Shown here: in pieces, positions 54,083-62,467 of the stretch
Layout: every line of letters begins with the position of its first letter
Position numbering within the stretch: position 1 is the stretch's first letter
From: Pseudomonas bubulae
GTDB lineage: Bacteria > Pseudomonadota > Gammaproteobacteria > Pseudomonadales > Pseudomonadaceae
DNA length: 64,000 bases
Direction of reading: 5' to 3'
Assembly: GCF_900618535.1 (NCBI RefSeq)
Contig: NZ_UYJA01000005.1
Coordinates: 372,001-436,000 of the forward strand
Made by a program: the position numbers and the translations under genes
The notes under the pieces: generated by a model
Told to the model about the DNA's origin: nothing
The model's database searches: none
Seen by the model: only the letters and a program-made list of their open reading frames with translations

Positions 54083-54111
54083 TTGACGGGTTATCGAAAA
54101 AGGCTTCTAAT
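54083..54111 (+). promoter_or_regulatory. Sigma-70 promoter of tRNA-Phe
   Basis: TTGACG at 54083-54088 and TCTAAT at 54106-54111 are 17 bases apart and lie just before the tRNA, followed by a GC-rich discriminator (GCGCCCC) typical of stringently controlled RNA genes. Confidence 0.8.
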
Positions 54112-54121
54112 GCGCCCCGTT

Positions 54122-54197
54122 GCCCAGATAGCTCAGTCGGTAGAGCAGGGGATTGAAAATCCCCGTGTCGGCGGTTCGATTCCGTCTCTGGGCACCA
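54122..54197 (+). tRNA. tRNA-Phe (anticodon GAA)
   Basis: A 76-base cloverleaf with an encoded CCA end. The acceptor arms are GCCCAGA and TCTGGGC, the D-arm is GCTC...GAGC, the anticodon stem GGGGA/TCCCC encloses TTGAAAA with GAA at 54155-54157, and the T-loop is GGTTCGATTCC. A terminator follows at 54242. Confidence 0.98.
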
Positions 54198-54241
54198 CAT
54201 TCAGTTTTGATGTGGTGTTCACACCACGCCAAAACAAAGAA

Positions 54242-54267
54242 AACCCGCCTAGTGCGGGTTTTTTTTT
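54242..54267 (+). terminator. Rho-independent terminator of tRNA-Phe
   Basis: AACCCGC, CTAGT, GCGGGTT followed by a run of seven more T residues. Confidence 0.92.
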
Positions 54268-54360
54268 GGCCGTTATTTATACCCGGCGGCGCCACCTCTC
54301 TTGGCGATTGCAAAGAGATGGGGTTCAATCCTCTCATCAGCCTGCAAAGGACACACCTTC

Positions 54361-54831
54361 ATGTCATCGCCAAAAAAGCAGCAAAAAAACGCGCAGCGGG
54401 CCAAAACCAAGGCCAAGCAGAATCGCGTGGGCAAACCGGCCAAAGCCTCGGCTGGCGCCCTGATCGACAACCCGTTCGATGACGTGAAAATCGACCTCAG
54501 CACCTTCAACTTCCAGGACATCCTAGACAACGGTTTTGACCCCGCTGACTACGATGACCTGTTCCAGGCCATGAAAGCCGCCGAAGCCATCAACCTGCAA
54601 ACCCTGTGTGCGGTATTCCTGCAGTACCCGGTACTGGAACTGGTGATCTCGGAAGAAGAGGAAGAGCCGGCCACCGATTTTCTGATGGGCTTGCTGATCG
54701 AATACCGCATTGCCGTACATGGCGATGATGAAGACAGCGCCGTGGCCTGGATCGAAACCCCGGCATTCCAGAAAGCCTACGTCGAAGCTTCACGGCTACT
54801 GACAGAACGCAACGCCCGGAGCGCACACTGA
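54361..54831 (+). CDS. Hypothetical acidic protein with lysine-rich N-terminus
   Basis: A 156-residue soluble protein that I cannot assign. The first 30 residues are lysine/glutamine-rich (SPKKQQKNAQRAKTKAKQN), the rest is acidic and probably helical, with an EEEEE run and DDEDS. There is no signal peptide or membrane segment. AAGGA lies about 9 bases before the ATG at 54361. Its stop overlaps the proposed CTG start of the downstream hydrolase, so the two appear coupled. Confidence 0.75.
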   Translation: MSSPKKQQKNAQRAKTKAKQNRVGKPAKASAGALIDNPFDDVKIDLSTFNFQDILDNGFDPADYDDLFQAMKAAEAINLQTLCAVFLQYPVLELVISEEEEEPATDFLMGLLIEYRIAVHGDDEDSAVAWIETPAFQKAYVEASRLLTERNARSAH

Positions 54832-55787
54832 CAGCAGCCCTGCCCGAACCTGTCAGCCGGGCGTTCACCGAGCCTGCTGCTGACGGTTACCTGCTGGGCG
54901 GTTTCGAATGGCGCCAGCGCATACCGGACAGCACGCGAGCAGTGATCATCATCAACGCCGCCACCTCGGTGCGTTGCCAGTATTACTCGCGGTTTGCCGA
55001 ATACCTGTTCCGCCAGGGCATGGACGTGATGCTGTTCGACTACCGCGGTATCGGCGCCTCACGCAGCGGATCGTTGCGCGGTTTTACGGCCTCTTGGTCG
55101 GACTGGGGCACGCTGGACGCAGAAGCGGTGCTCAAGCGCGCACAGCGCGAGTACCCCGGCCAGCCGATCGACGTGGTGGGCCATAGCTTTGGCGGTTGTG
55201 CGGCGGGCCTGGCGGCTTCCGGACTGGCGATTCGCCATTTGGTCACAGTCGGTGCGCAATATGCCCACTGGCGCGACTACGCACCCGCACAGCGCTGGCA
55301 GATGCTCGCCAAATGGCACGGGGTCATGCCGTTGCTGACCCGCATGTGCGGCTACTTCCCGGGCAAGCGCCTGGGCTGGCTCGAAGATACCCCGGCGGGG
55401 GTGGTCAAGGACTGGGGCGCCTTCAGTACCCGCTACGAAAAACTCCCCAGCGCCCGAAGCTTCACTGCCCTGCCCTTTTGCTCGGTTACGGCCAAAACCC
55501 TCGCCATCAGCTTCACTGACGATCCTTTCGGTACTGTCGCGGCCATCGAACGCCTGCTGAACTACTTCAGTGCCAGCTCGCGTACGCATCTGCGTATCCA
55601 GCCGCAAGACATTGGCGAAACAGCCATAGGTCATTTCGCGTTTTTCCATAGCCGCTTTCAGGACAGCCTATGGCCGATTGCCTTGCAGTGGTTGCAACGC
55701 GGGGAGTTGAACGGGGATGTCCCGGGGCAGACAGTCTCTGTAAAAGCACCCTCTCCCTCGGGAGAGAGCCAGGGTGAGGGGCTTTAA
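54828..55787 (+). CDS. Alpha/beta hydrolase, probable CTG start
   Basis: A serine hydrolase-type protein of about 319 residues. The nucleophile elbow is GHSFGG in IDVVGHSFGGCAAG, preceded by the oxyanion region MLFDYRGIGAS. The first usable GTG (54942) would remove the opening strands encoded in frame upstream (DGYLLGGFEWRQRIPDSTRA), and no ATG, GTG or TTG lies before them. A CTG at 54828 has GGAG exactly 6 bases upstream and overlaps the previous stop as CTGA. The last 13 residues (APSPSGESQGEGL) are encoded by a repeat. Substrate unknown. Confidence 0.75.
   Translation: MTAALPEPVSRAFTEPAADGYLLGGFEWRQRIPDSTRAVIIINAATSVRCQYYSRFAEYLFRQGMDVMLFDYRGIGASRSGSLRGFTASWSDWGTLDAEAVLKRAQREYPGQPIDVVGHSFGGCAAGLAASGLAIRHLVTVGAQYAHWRDYAPAQRWQMLAKWHGVMPLLTRMCGYFPGKRLGWLEDTPAGVVKDWGAFSTRYEKLPSARSFTALPFCSVTAKTLAISFTDDPFGTVAAIERLLNYFSASSRTHLRIQPQDIGETAIGHFAFFHSRFQDSLWPIALQWLQRGELNGDVPGQTVSVKAPSPSGESQGEGL
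55748..55782. repeat. CCCTCTCCC repeat, intragenic copy
   Basis: ACCCTCTCCCTCGGGAGAGA followed by GCCAGGGTGAGGGG is the same family as 17047-17082 and 36392-36500. Here it forms the last codons of the alpha/beta hydrolase gene. Confidence 0.75.
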
Positions 55788-55789
55788 AA

Positions 55790-56035
55790 TCAACGCGCAG
55801 CACAGCCTTCAGGTTTGTACACCCGCTCACTGGACGGCGGATTGCTCGCCAACTTGCTCACCGGTCTACGCGGCCGGACCAACAGCTCGCCCCCGCAATT
55901 GGGGCAAAGACCACCTAGATGCTGCTCCGTACACGTCGCACAAAAGGTGCACTCGAATGAGCAAATCCGCGCTTGTGCTGAATCTGGCGGCAAATCGCAA
56001 TCACAGCATTCGCAATTGGGGCGTAATTCGAGCAT
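55790..56035 (-). CDS. DUF1272 cysteine-rich protein
   Basis: An 81-residue protein with the DUF1272 pattern: LELRPNCECCDCDLPPDSAQARICSFECTFCATCTEQHLGGLCPNCGGELLVRPRRP. The paired cysteines imply two zinc-binding knuckles. Function unknown. The ATG at 56035 has GAGG 5 bases upstream and is preferred to an in-frame GTG two codons earlier. It converges closely on the hydrolase gene (2-base gap). Confidence 0.85.
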   Translation of the reverse strand: MLELRPNCECCDCDLPPDSAQARICSFECTFCATCTEQHLGGLCPNCGGELLVRPRRPVSKLASNPPSSERVYKPEGCAAR

Positions 56036-56386
56036 AAGCACCTCACATTGAACCGGTAATTTTCATCTTTACATTTAAGACGCTTCCTACGAAAAACCAA
56101 CCCCGATCTAAGCCAAGAGAGCTGAATTCGGGAATGGCCTAAATGTATCCGACCTGCGATACACATCCTCGCCATTGCAAACCTTAGAAGCTGTGACGCA
56201 GCGCGTCACGAATTGAGCCTACCCAATAAGCATCCTGCTAAGGGGAGAAGTCGAGCCTGTGCGCACTCAAACAACCACTGTTCTGCCGGGTTTTGTAGCA
56301 AAATAATTGCACTTTTTTATTACCATGACCTCCTACAGTTATGAGCGCCTAATTCACGCGCCACACAGAGAGCCGTCCTACAAGGC
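56036..56386. other. Intergenic region between DUF1272 gene and bphO
   Basis: I see no gene or clear terminator. The stretch is AT-richer than its surroundings (about 56285-56345) and should hold the divergent promoters, but no convincing -35/-10 pair stands out. Confidence 0.4.
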
Positions 56387-56992
56387 ATGTCAGAAGACCA
56401 ACCTTTATCAGCGGTATCGCCCGTTCTGCACGAGCTACGCGCTGGCACTCATACACGCCATGTAGCCCTTGAAAAACGCCTGCCGTTCTTCAGCAATACA
56501 CTCGACCTTGAACGCTACACGCGCCTGTTGAGCGCTTACTACGGCTTCTATCACGAGCTGGAGGAGCGACTGCAACACAGCCCCTGGATGACCCACGATT
56601 TCGACCTGCAGGCACGACTCAAAACACCCGCGCTGCGTCGGGATCTGCAGGCCCTGGGGGTCAGCATCCAGTCGCTTGCACTGTGCGAAACCCTTCCGGC
56701 ATTGCACAGCCCCGCCTGCGTACTGGGTGTGTTGTATGTGCTGGAAGGCGCCACTCTGGGCGGCAACGTGCTGCGCAAGCAGATGTCGCAACGACTGGGC
56801 CTGGAGGGACACAACGGCTGCGCTTTCCTTTACGTGTACGGCGAGGCCACCGGGCGGCAATGGAAGGCATTCCTGGAGTTTCTGGGCAGCGTGCCCCTGG
56901 ACGCCCGAGCGCGAGACCAGGCCGTACAGGCTGCCAGCTCAACATTTAGCTGTTTCGAGCACTGGCTCGAACGTCAGGAGGTTTTATTATGA
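56387..56992 (+). CDS. bphO: BphO, biliverdin-producing heme oxygenase
   Basis: A 201-residue heme oxygenase that opens heme to biliverdin, CO and iron, supplying the chromophore for the phytochrome encoded next. H25 in THTRHVALEKRLPF is the likely heme ligand, and the distal helix is VLYVLEGATLGGNVL, with its flexible glycines. The stop overlaps bphP (ATGA), so the two are translationally coupled. Confidence 0.93.
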   Translation: MSEDQPLSAVSPVLHELRAGTHTRHVALEKRLPFFSNTLDLERYTRLLSAYYGFYHELEERLQHSPWMTHDFDLQARLKTPALRRDLQALGVSIQSLALCETLPALHSPACVLGVLYVLEGATLGGNVLRKQMSQRLGLEGHNGCAFLYVYGEATGRQWKAFLEFLGSVPLDARARDQAVQAASSTFSCFEHWLERQEVLL

Positions 56993-59226
56993 CCCCACAG
57001 GACCCTCAAGCCTTTGAACGCTTGCTGGCCAATTGTGCTGATGAACCCATTCGCTTTCCCGGGGCGATCCAGCCCCACGGCCTGCTCGTGACACTGACGG
57101 AGCCGGGGCTGCAGATCCAGCAGGTCAGTGCCAATGTGCTGACCCTGTTCGGCGTCAGTGCCGAATCACTGCTGGGCCTGCCACTGGCCGCCCTCAGCGG
57201 CTCCGAAGCCGCCAACGCAGTGCAGCAGGCCGTCGTCTACACCACCCTGGCCGATGCTCCGCCTTTGGCCCTGAACCTGCTGGGGCGTGAATACGAAGGC
57301 CTGCTGCACCGTGACCAGGGCATTCTGGTTCTGGAGCTGGAACTCAAGCCCGATGACTCAGAAATTCACAGCACCATGGGCAAGGTGCGCAACCTGAGCC
57401 GTATGCTGCAACGCCTGCAAGGGGCCAAGACCCTCACCGCACTGTATGAAATCTGCGTGCGCGAGATCCAGGCACTGACGGGCTACGACCGGGTTCTGAT
57501 CTACCGTTTTCAGGATGAAGGCCACGGCCAGGTCATCGCGGAAGCCTCCTCGCCAGCGATGGAATTGTTCAACGGCATGTTTTTCCCTGCCTCCGACATC
57601 CCTGAACAAGCCCGCGAGCTGTACCGCACCCACTGGCTGCGCATTATTCCGAACGCCGATTACCAACCTGTGCCGCTGATTCCCACATTGCGCCCGGACA
57701 CCGGCGAGGCACTGGATCTGAGCGGGGCCGTATTGCGCAGCGTGTCTCCGATTCACTGCCAGTACATGAAGAACATGGGCGTGCTGTCGTCCATGAGCAT
57801 CTCGCTGATGGATGGCGAGCGCCTGTGGGGACTCATCAGTTGCGGGCATCGCCAGACGCTGCATGTCCCCCATGAACTGCGCATGGCCTGCCAGACCATC
57901 GGTCAGGTGCTGTCCCTGCAGATCAGCGCCCTGCAAACCCTGGAAATCAGCCGTCAGCGCGAAGCCAAGATGGATGCCCTGGTGCGCCTCAACGCCGCCA
58001 TGGTGCAAAGCACCGCAGCCGTGTTTGAAGGCCTGGCACAAATGCCCGAAGCCTTGATGGATCTGACTGGCGCCAGCGGCGTGGCGATTCTGGAAGACAA
58101 GGTGCTGCACCGTTATGGTCAGTGCCCCTCCCCGGAAGACACTCGCGCGCTGTACCAATGGTTCAAGGACAGCGGCCAGCCAGTCTTCTCCAGCCACAAC
58201 CTCAGCACCCTGCACGCCCCGGCAGCACAGTACAAGGACATCGCCAGCGGCCTGCTGGCCATGACCCTGCCCAAGCCCGTGGACAACGCCGTGCTGTGGT
58301 TTCGCCGCGAAGTCAAAGAAAGCATCCAGTGGAGCGGCGACCCCAATAAACCGCTGAACCTGGAAGCCGGCAGCAACGGCCTGCGCCTGAGCCCGCGCAC
58401 CTCGTTCGAAATCTGGAAAGTCGAGATGGACGGCATCTCCAGCAAATGGAGCCACGGCGATCTGTTTGCTGCCAATGACCTGCGCCGCTCGGCCCTGGAA
58501 AACGACCTGTCGCGCCAGGTGCTGCGCGAGCAACAGGCCGTGCGCGCACGCGACGAGCTGGTGGCGGTGGTCTCCCACGACCTGCGCAACCCCATGACCA
58601 TTATCTCGATGCTCTGCGGCATGATGCAAAAGGCCTTCAGTAGCGACGGCCCGCACACATCGCGACGCATCACCTCGGCCATCGACACCATGCAGCAGGC
58701 CAGCAGCCGCATGAACGTGCTGCTCGACGATTTGCTCGACACCTCGAAAATCGAAGCCGGTCGCTACACCATCAGCCCGCAGCCACTGGAAGTCAGCCAG
58801 ATTTTTGAAGAGGCACTGTCGTTGCTCGCGCCGCTGGCGCTGGACAAGGCCGTGGAACTGACTTTCCACGCCGAGCCCGACCTGAAAATCAGCGCCGACC
58901 CCGAACGCCTGTTCCAGGTGCTTTCCAACCTGATCGGCAATGCGATCAAGTTCACCCCCGCACAGGGCAAGATCGGCGTAGCAGCCATGTCCAACGGGGA
59001 CGATATCGTGTTCAGCGTGCGAGATTCGGGCAAGGGCATAGCCCCCGAGCAGCTGCCACATATCTTCGACCGCTACTGGACGGCTAAAGAAGGCAACGCG
59101 CTGGGCACGGGCCTGGGGCTGTACATTTCCCAGGGCATCATCAAGGCCCATGGCGGCCAGCTACTGGCCGAAAGTACACCGGGAGAAGGCAGCGAGTTTC
59201 GCTTCACGGTCCCAAGAATGGTCTGA
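56989..59226 (+). CDS. bphP: BphP, bacteriophytochrome histidine kinase
   Basis: A 745-residue red/far-red light sensor. C16 (ANCADEPIRFPGAIQPHG) is the biliverdin attachment cysteine; the PAS domain covers about 1-125, the GAF about 145-315 with PASDIP (200-205) and H256 in SPIHCQYMKNMGV, and the PHY about 330-500 with the tongue motif PRTSF (469-473). The kinase part has H530 in AVVSHDLRNP and ATPase boxes NLIGNAIKF, DSGKGI and GTGLGLYI. No receiver domain is attached and no response regulator is adjacent. A terminator follows. Confidence 0.96.
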   Translation: MTPQDPQAFERLLANCADEPIRFPGAIQPHGLLVTLTEPGLQIQQVSANVLTLFGVSAESLLGLPLAALSGSEAANAVQQAVVYTTLADAPPLALNLLGREYEGLLHRDQGILVLELELKPDDSEIHSTMGKVRNLSRMLQRLQGAKTLTALYEICVREIQALTGYDRVLIYRFQDEGHGQVIAEASSPAMELFNGMFFPASDIPEQARELYRTHWLRIIPNADYQPVPLIPTLRPDTGEALDLSGAVLRSVSPIHCQYMKNMGVLSSMSISLMDGERLWGLISCGHRQTLHVPHELRMACQTIGQVLSLQISALQTLEISRQREAKMDALVRLNAAMVQSTAAVFEGLAQMPEALMDLTGASGVAILEDKVLHRYGQCPSPEDTRALYQWFKDSGQPVFSSHNLSTLHAPAAQYKDIASGLLAMTLPKPVDNAVLWFRREVKESIQWSGDPNKPLNLEAGSNGLRLSPRTSFEIWKVEMDGISSKWSHGDLFAANDLRRSALENDLSRQVLREQQAVRARDELVAVVSHDLRNPMTIISMLCGMMQKAFSSDGPHTSRRITSAIDTMQQASSRMNVLLDDLLDTSKIEAGRYTISPQPLEVSQIFEEALSLLAPLALDKAVELTFHAEPDLKISADPERLFQVLSNLIGNAIKFTPAQGKIGVAAMSNGDDIVFSVRDSGKGIAPEQLPHIFDRYWTAKEGNALGTGLGLYISQGIIKAHGGQLLAESTPGEGSEFRFTVPRMV

Positions 59227-59274
59227 TGGTTAACAGCACAATGCCCTGCAGCTATCACACCTGAATGATGCATA

Positions 59275-59311
59275 AAAACGGCCGCCTCCTTGACGGGAGA
59301 GCGGCCGTTTT
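59275..59311. terminator. Bidirectional terminator between bphP and gltS
   Basis: AAAACGGCCGC and GCGGCCGTTTT form an 11-bp stem around a 15-base interior that itself pairs (CTCC/GGAG), with A and T flanks on both sides. Confidence 0.85.
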
Positions 59312-59323
59312 ACATTCAACCCG

Positions 59324-60532
59324 TCAGCTGAAGGCGTTGATAAACCAGGTGATCATCGGGATCGCCACGATATCGATCAGCACCGCCCCACACAGCGGCA
59401 CGATGATAAAGGCCTTGTACGAGAAGACTTTGTAGTGATCGCAGATGGCCCCCATATTGGCCACGGCATTGGGCGTCGCGCCCAGCCCGTGCCCCATGAA
59501 ACCAGCGCACAAGACCGCGGCGTCGTAGTTGCGGCCAAACAGGCGGAACAGGACGAACACGCACAGCAGGATCATGATCACCACCTGCACCACCAGAATC
59601 ACCAGCAACGGCAAGCCGAGCTTCTCCAGCTCCCAGAACTTCAAGCTCATCATGGCCATGGTCAGGAACATGCCCAGGCACACATCACCGATAGTGCTGA
59701 CGGCATGGTCGGGCACCTCGATCAGCTGGGCCCGGTCATTGAGGTTGCGCAGGATGATCGCGACGAACATGGCCCCCACATAGCTCGGCAAGACGATACC
59801 CAGATGCTGCTGCAAGCTGGAGCCCAGCCAGAACCCCAGCACCATGATCACCACAATGCAGGTCAGCAAACGCAGCAGGGTTGCGGCATCCAGCGCGGCC
59901 ACAGGGGTGTGGACCACGTCTTCGAACGCCTTGAGACTGCCCGCGGCTTCGGCCTTGACCACCAGTTTGTTGCGCTCGATCAACCAGCGCGCCAGCGGGC
60001 TGCCGAGCAAACCACCGGCCACCATGCCAAAGGTTGCAGCGGCGAGCGCGGCAGTCGTAGCCCCGACCGCCCCCAGGTTTTCAGCAATCGGCCCAAAGGC
60101 TGCCGCCGCACCAAAGCCGCCCTCCAGTGACACCGCCCCGGCCATGATCCCCAGCAGCGGGTCGATGCCCAGCAGCTTGGCCACACTCACTCCCACCACG
60201 TTTTGCACCAGCCCCAGGCCCCAGCACGCCCCCAGGTAGATAAACAGCAGCTTGCCGCCCTTGCGCAACAACCCCAGGCTGCCACCCAAACCCACGGTGG
60301 TGAAGAACGCCACCATCAGCGGGGTTTGCAGGCTGGTGTCGAGGCTCAGGTTGAGCAGTTGCTGATCCCGTAATAACCAGATCACCAAGGCAAACCCAAA
60401 ACCACCGATGACCGGTGCAGGAACACACAATTGACGCAGCCAGTAGCTGCGCTTTTTCAGTTGGGCACCCAGGCCCAGCAGGAGCAACGCGAGAGCAAGG
60501 GTGCTCAGCGCATCCAGTTCGAATGTCAGCAT
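59324..60532 (-). CDS. gltS: GltS sodium/glutamate symporter
   Basis: A 402-residue inner-membrane carrier with about 10 membrane segments and the two GltS signature re-entrant regions (GAVSLEGGFGAAAAFGP and GFMGHGLGATPNAVANM). It imports glutamate with sodium. It lies 57 bases after hutG, in what looks like an iclR-hutG-gltS operon. Confidence 0.95.
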   Translation of the reverse strand: MLTFELDALSTLALALLLLGLGAQLKKRSYWLRQLCVPAPVIGGFGFALVIWLLRDQQLLNLSLDTSLQTPLMVAFFTTVGLGGSLGLLRKGGKLLFIYLGACWGLGLVQNVVGVSVAKLLGIDPLLGIMAGAVSLEGGFGAAAAFGPIAENLGAVGATTAALAAATFGMVAGGLLGSPLARWLIERNKLVVKAEAAGSLKAFEDVVHTPVAALDAATLLRLLTCIVVIMVLGFWLGSSLQQHLGIVLPSYVGAMFVAIILRNLNDRAQLIEVPDHAVSTIGDVCLGMFLTMAMMSLKFWELEKLGLPLLVILVVQVVIMILLCVFVLFRLFGRNYDAAVLCAGFMGHGLGATPNAVANMGAICDHYKVFSYKAFIIVPLCGAVLIDIVAIPMITWFINAFS

Positions 60533-60589
60533 GGCGAATTTCTCTTTTTCTTATGATTCAACAAGCGGTTTCAGGGATTTGCGCAAAAC

Positions 60590-61528
60590 TTAATCAATCA
60601 GGCTGGCGAGCAGACGCGCGCCAATGCGGGCGGTTCGGTTGTCGATGTCCAGGCTCGGGTTGAGCTCGGCGATGTCGGCCATGCGCAATTTGCCGCTGGC
60701 TTTGGCGTGGCGTACCAGGTGCTCGACGATCTGCATGTCCACCCCATGGGCAGACGGCGCACTGACGCCGGGGGCCTGGCTGGCGGGCAGGACATCGAGG
60801 CAAAGGGTCATGTAGAGGTGATCGACGTCTTGCAGAAAATCATCGATCAACGCTTCGCAGGCGGGGATGTCCCAGCTGTTTATTTGCCGGTCGAGGCGGT
60901 AACGCACATTCAGGCGCCCGGCCTGTTCAAACAGGGCCTGGGTATTGTTCAACTGGCTGATACCCAGGCAGCAATAGGTGAACGGCATATCGAAACGCTG
61001 GCAAGCCTCGGCAATCTGCCGGAAGGGTGTGCCTGAGCTGCTTTGTTCGGCGTGGCGCAAATCGAAATGCGCATCGAAATTGAGAATGCCGATGCGTGGC
61101 TGCGGGTGCTTGCGGCGCAAGTGATCAACCAGACCACTGAAACTGGCAAAGGCGATTTCGTGCCCGCCACCCAGGCCCAGCGGTAAATGCCCCTGGTCGA
61201 GCAAATGGCTGACCTGTTGGCCATAGCCTTGCTGCGCGCCCTCCAGATCATCGCCCGCGCAGCTCACATCACCGGCGTCGTACAGCGGCGCATGACCGTG
61301 CCATGCCAGATTGGCCAAGGCCTTGCGCAAGGCCACCGGCCCCTTGCGGGCACCGGTACGGCCCTGATTGCGCCTGACCCCTTCATCGCTGGCCAAACCA
61401 ATCAATGCAGCCCCCGCTGGCAGGCCATCGGCCACAGGCTTGACCCATTGATGCCAGCGCAACGCGCCCTGCCCTTCAGCGGCATCAATACGGCCTGTCC
61501 ACAAGGACATGTCGGGTACAACCGTCAT
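60590..61528 (-). CDS. hutG: Formimidoylglutamase, arginase family
   Basis: Splits formiminoglutamate to glutamate and formamide, the four-step end of histidine degradation, distinct from the HutF route. The 312-residue protein has manganese ligands in LGLGGGHEIAF, NFDAHFDLRHAE and TLCLDVLPAS. The ATG at 61528 has GGAG 8 bases upstream; the frame is open to 61606. It sits between an IclR regulator and gltS. Another ureohydrolase-family substrate cannot be excluded by sequence alone. Confidence 0.85.
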   Translation of the reverse strand: MTVVPDMSLWTGRIDAAEGQGALRWHQWVKPVADGLPAGAALIGLASDEGVRRNQGRTGARKGPVALRKALANLAWHGHAPLYDAGDVSCAGDDLEGAQQGYGQQVSHLLDQGHLPLGLGGGHEIAFASFSGLVDHLRRKHPQPRIGILNFDAHFDLRHAEQSSSGTPFRQIAEACQRFDMPFTYCCLGISQLNNTQALFEQAGRLNVRYRLDRQINSWDIPACEALIDDFLQDVDHLYMTLCLDVLPASQAPGVSAPSAHGVDMQIVEHLVRHAKASGKLRMADIAELNPSLDIDNRTARIGARLLASLID

Positions 61529-61548
61529 GTTTGAAACTCCAGTCAAGT

Positions 61549-62274
61549 TCAGTCGAGCCGGGCGCTCAGGCGCAGGGCAACGTCCTGGGTCCAGCGGATC
61601 AGGCATTCACTGCGGGTGTGTGCCCTGGTAGCCGGGGCCATGAGGCTGATGGCGCCTTGCAGGCGATTGCGGCTGTCGAGCAACGGCGCGCTGATGCCCC
61701 AGATACCGTCGTCGATCTCACTCACACTCACGGCATAACCGGCAGCACGGATTTGGGCAAAGCTGCGCTGATAGGTGGCCACTTCTTCAGGCTCGACGCC
61801 TTGCGCCAGAAGCGCCGACACACTGTGCGCTTCATCCATATACGCCAGCAGCACCCGCGCAGAAGCGCCGACCAGCAGCGGCTGGGCCAGCCCCTTCTGG
61901 TAACAGCAGCGCAGCGGCTGCGGGCTGTCGACCAGCTCAATGCAAATCGCCTGACCGTTGCTCGGCACCATCAAGGCCACGCTCTCCTGGCTTTGCTCGG
62001 CCAGACGCTTGAGTTCAGGTTTGGCCAGCGTTACCAGCACCGCTTCGCGGTCAAATTTTTTCGCCAGCTGCAAACAGGCTGGCCCTGGCAGATAGCGGCC
62101 CTGGCCGTTCTCTTCGGCCAGGCCCCAACGCAACAGGGTGTTGAGGTGGCGATAGGTGCTGCTCAGCGGTTGCCCCAGTTGCTCGGAAAGCGCCTTGGCG
62201 GAGATCGCCTCGGCGGATTGCCCCAGGCTGACGAGGATTTGCAGCAAGCGATCAGTTGGCGTGTTGTAGTTCAT
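61549..62274 (-). CDS. IclR-family transcriptional regulator
   Basis: A 241-residue regulator: N-terminal winged helix (ISAKALSEQLGQPLSSTYRHLNTLLRWGLAEE) and C-terminal ligand-binding domain with CYQKGLAQPLLVGASARVLLAYM. The frame is open to 62340, but the palindromes at 62312-62350 would then lie in coding sequence; the ATG at 62274 (NYNTPTDRLLQIL) has GGGG 6 bases upstream. It precedes hutG by 20 bases, so it probably controls the iclR-hutG-gltS operon. The effector is unknown, perhaps formiminoglutamate or glutamate. Confidence 0.88.
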   Translation of the reverse strand: MNYNTPTDRLLQILVSLGQSAEAISAKALSEQLGQPLSSTYRHLNTLLRWGLAEENGQGRYLPGPACLQLAKKFDREAVLVTLAKPELKRLAEQSQESVALMVPSNGQAICIELVDSPQPLRCCYQKGLAQPLLVGASARVLLAYMDEAHSVSALLAQGVEPEEVATYQRSFAQIRAAGYAVSVSEIDDGIWGISAPLLDSRNRLQGAISLMAPATRAHTRSECLIRWTQDVALRLSARLD

Positions 62275-62311
62275 TATCGGCCCCATGCTCTTGCCTGCAT
62301 GGTGCACGGTG

Positions 62312-62351
62312 TTTCCCATTAGCTGAAATTCGATTCCCACTGAATGGGAAA
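62312..62351. promoter_or_regulatory. Nested TTCCCA palindromes upstream of the iclR-hutG-gltS operon
   Basis: TTTCCCATT (62312-62320) is mirrored by AATGGGAAA (62343-62351), and a second pair, TTCCCA/TGGGAA, lies inside (62334-62350, 5-base centre). IclR proteins often bind such inverted repeats near their own promoter. Binding is inference. Confidence 0.55.
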
Positions 62352-62401
62352 AAACCGCCAGATAGTGATCAGCGGTCGCAAATTGCCCCCCTTACAGGCA
62401 C

Positions 62402-62436
62402 AAAAAAACCGCCATCCCGAAGGATGACGGCTTTTC
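62402..62436. terminator. Terminator of gabP
   Basis: Read on the minus strand, AAAAGCCGTCATCC, TTCG, GGATGGCGGTTTTTTT: a stem with one mismatch, a TTCG loop and a T run, 31 bases after the gabP stop. Confidence 0.9.
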
Positions 62437-62467
62437 TGGGTATTCAACCGCGAGAACCGTCCTGGCC

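Noticed and set aside
57358..59151. A 597-codon open frame antisense to bphP
   Set aside because: Shadow frame; bphP domains are complete on the plus strand.
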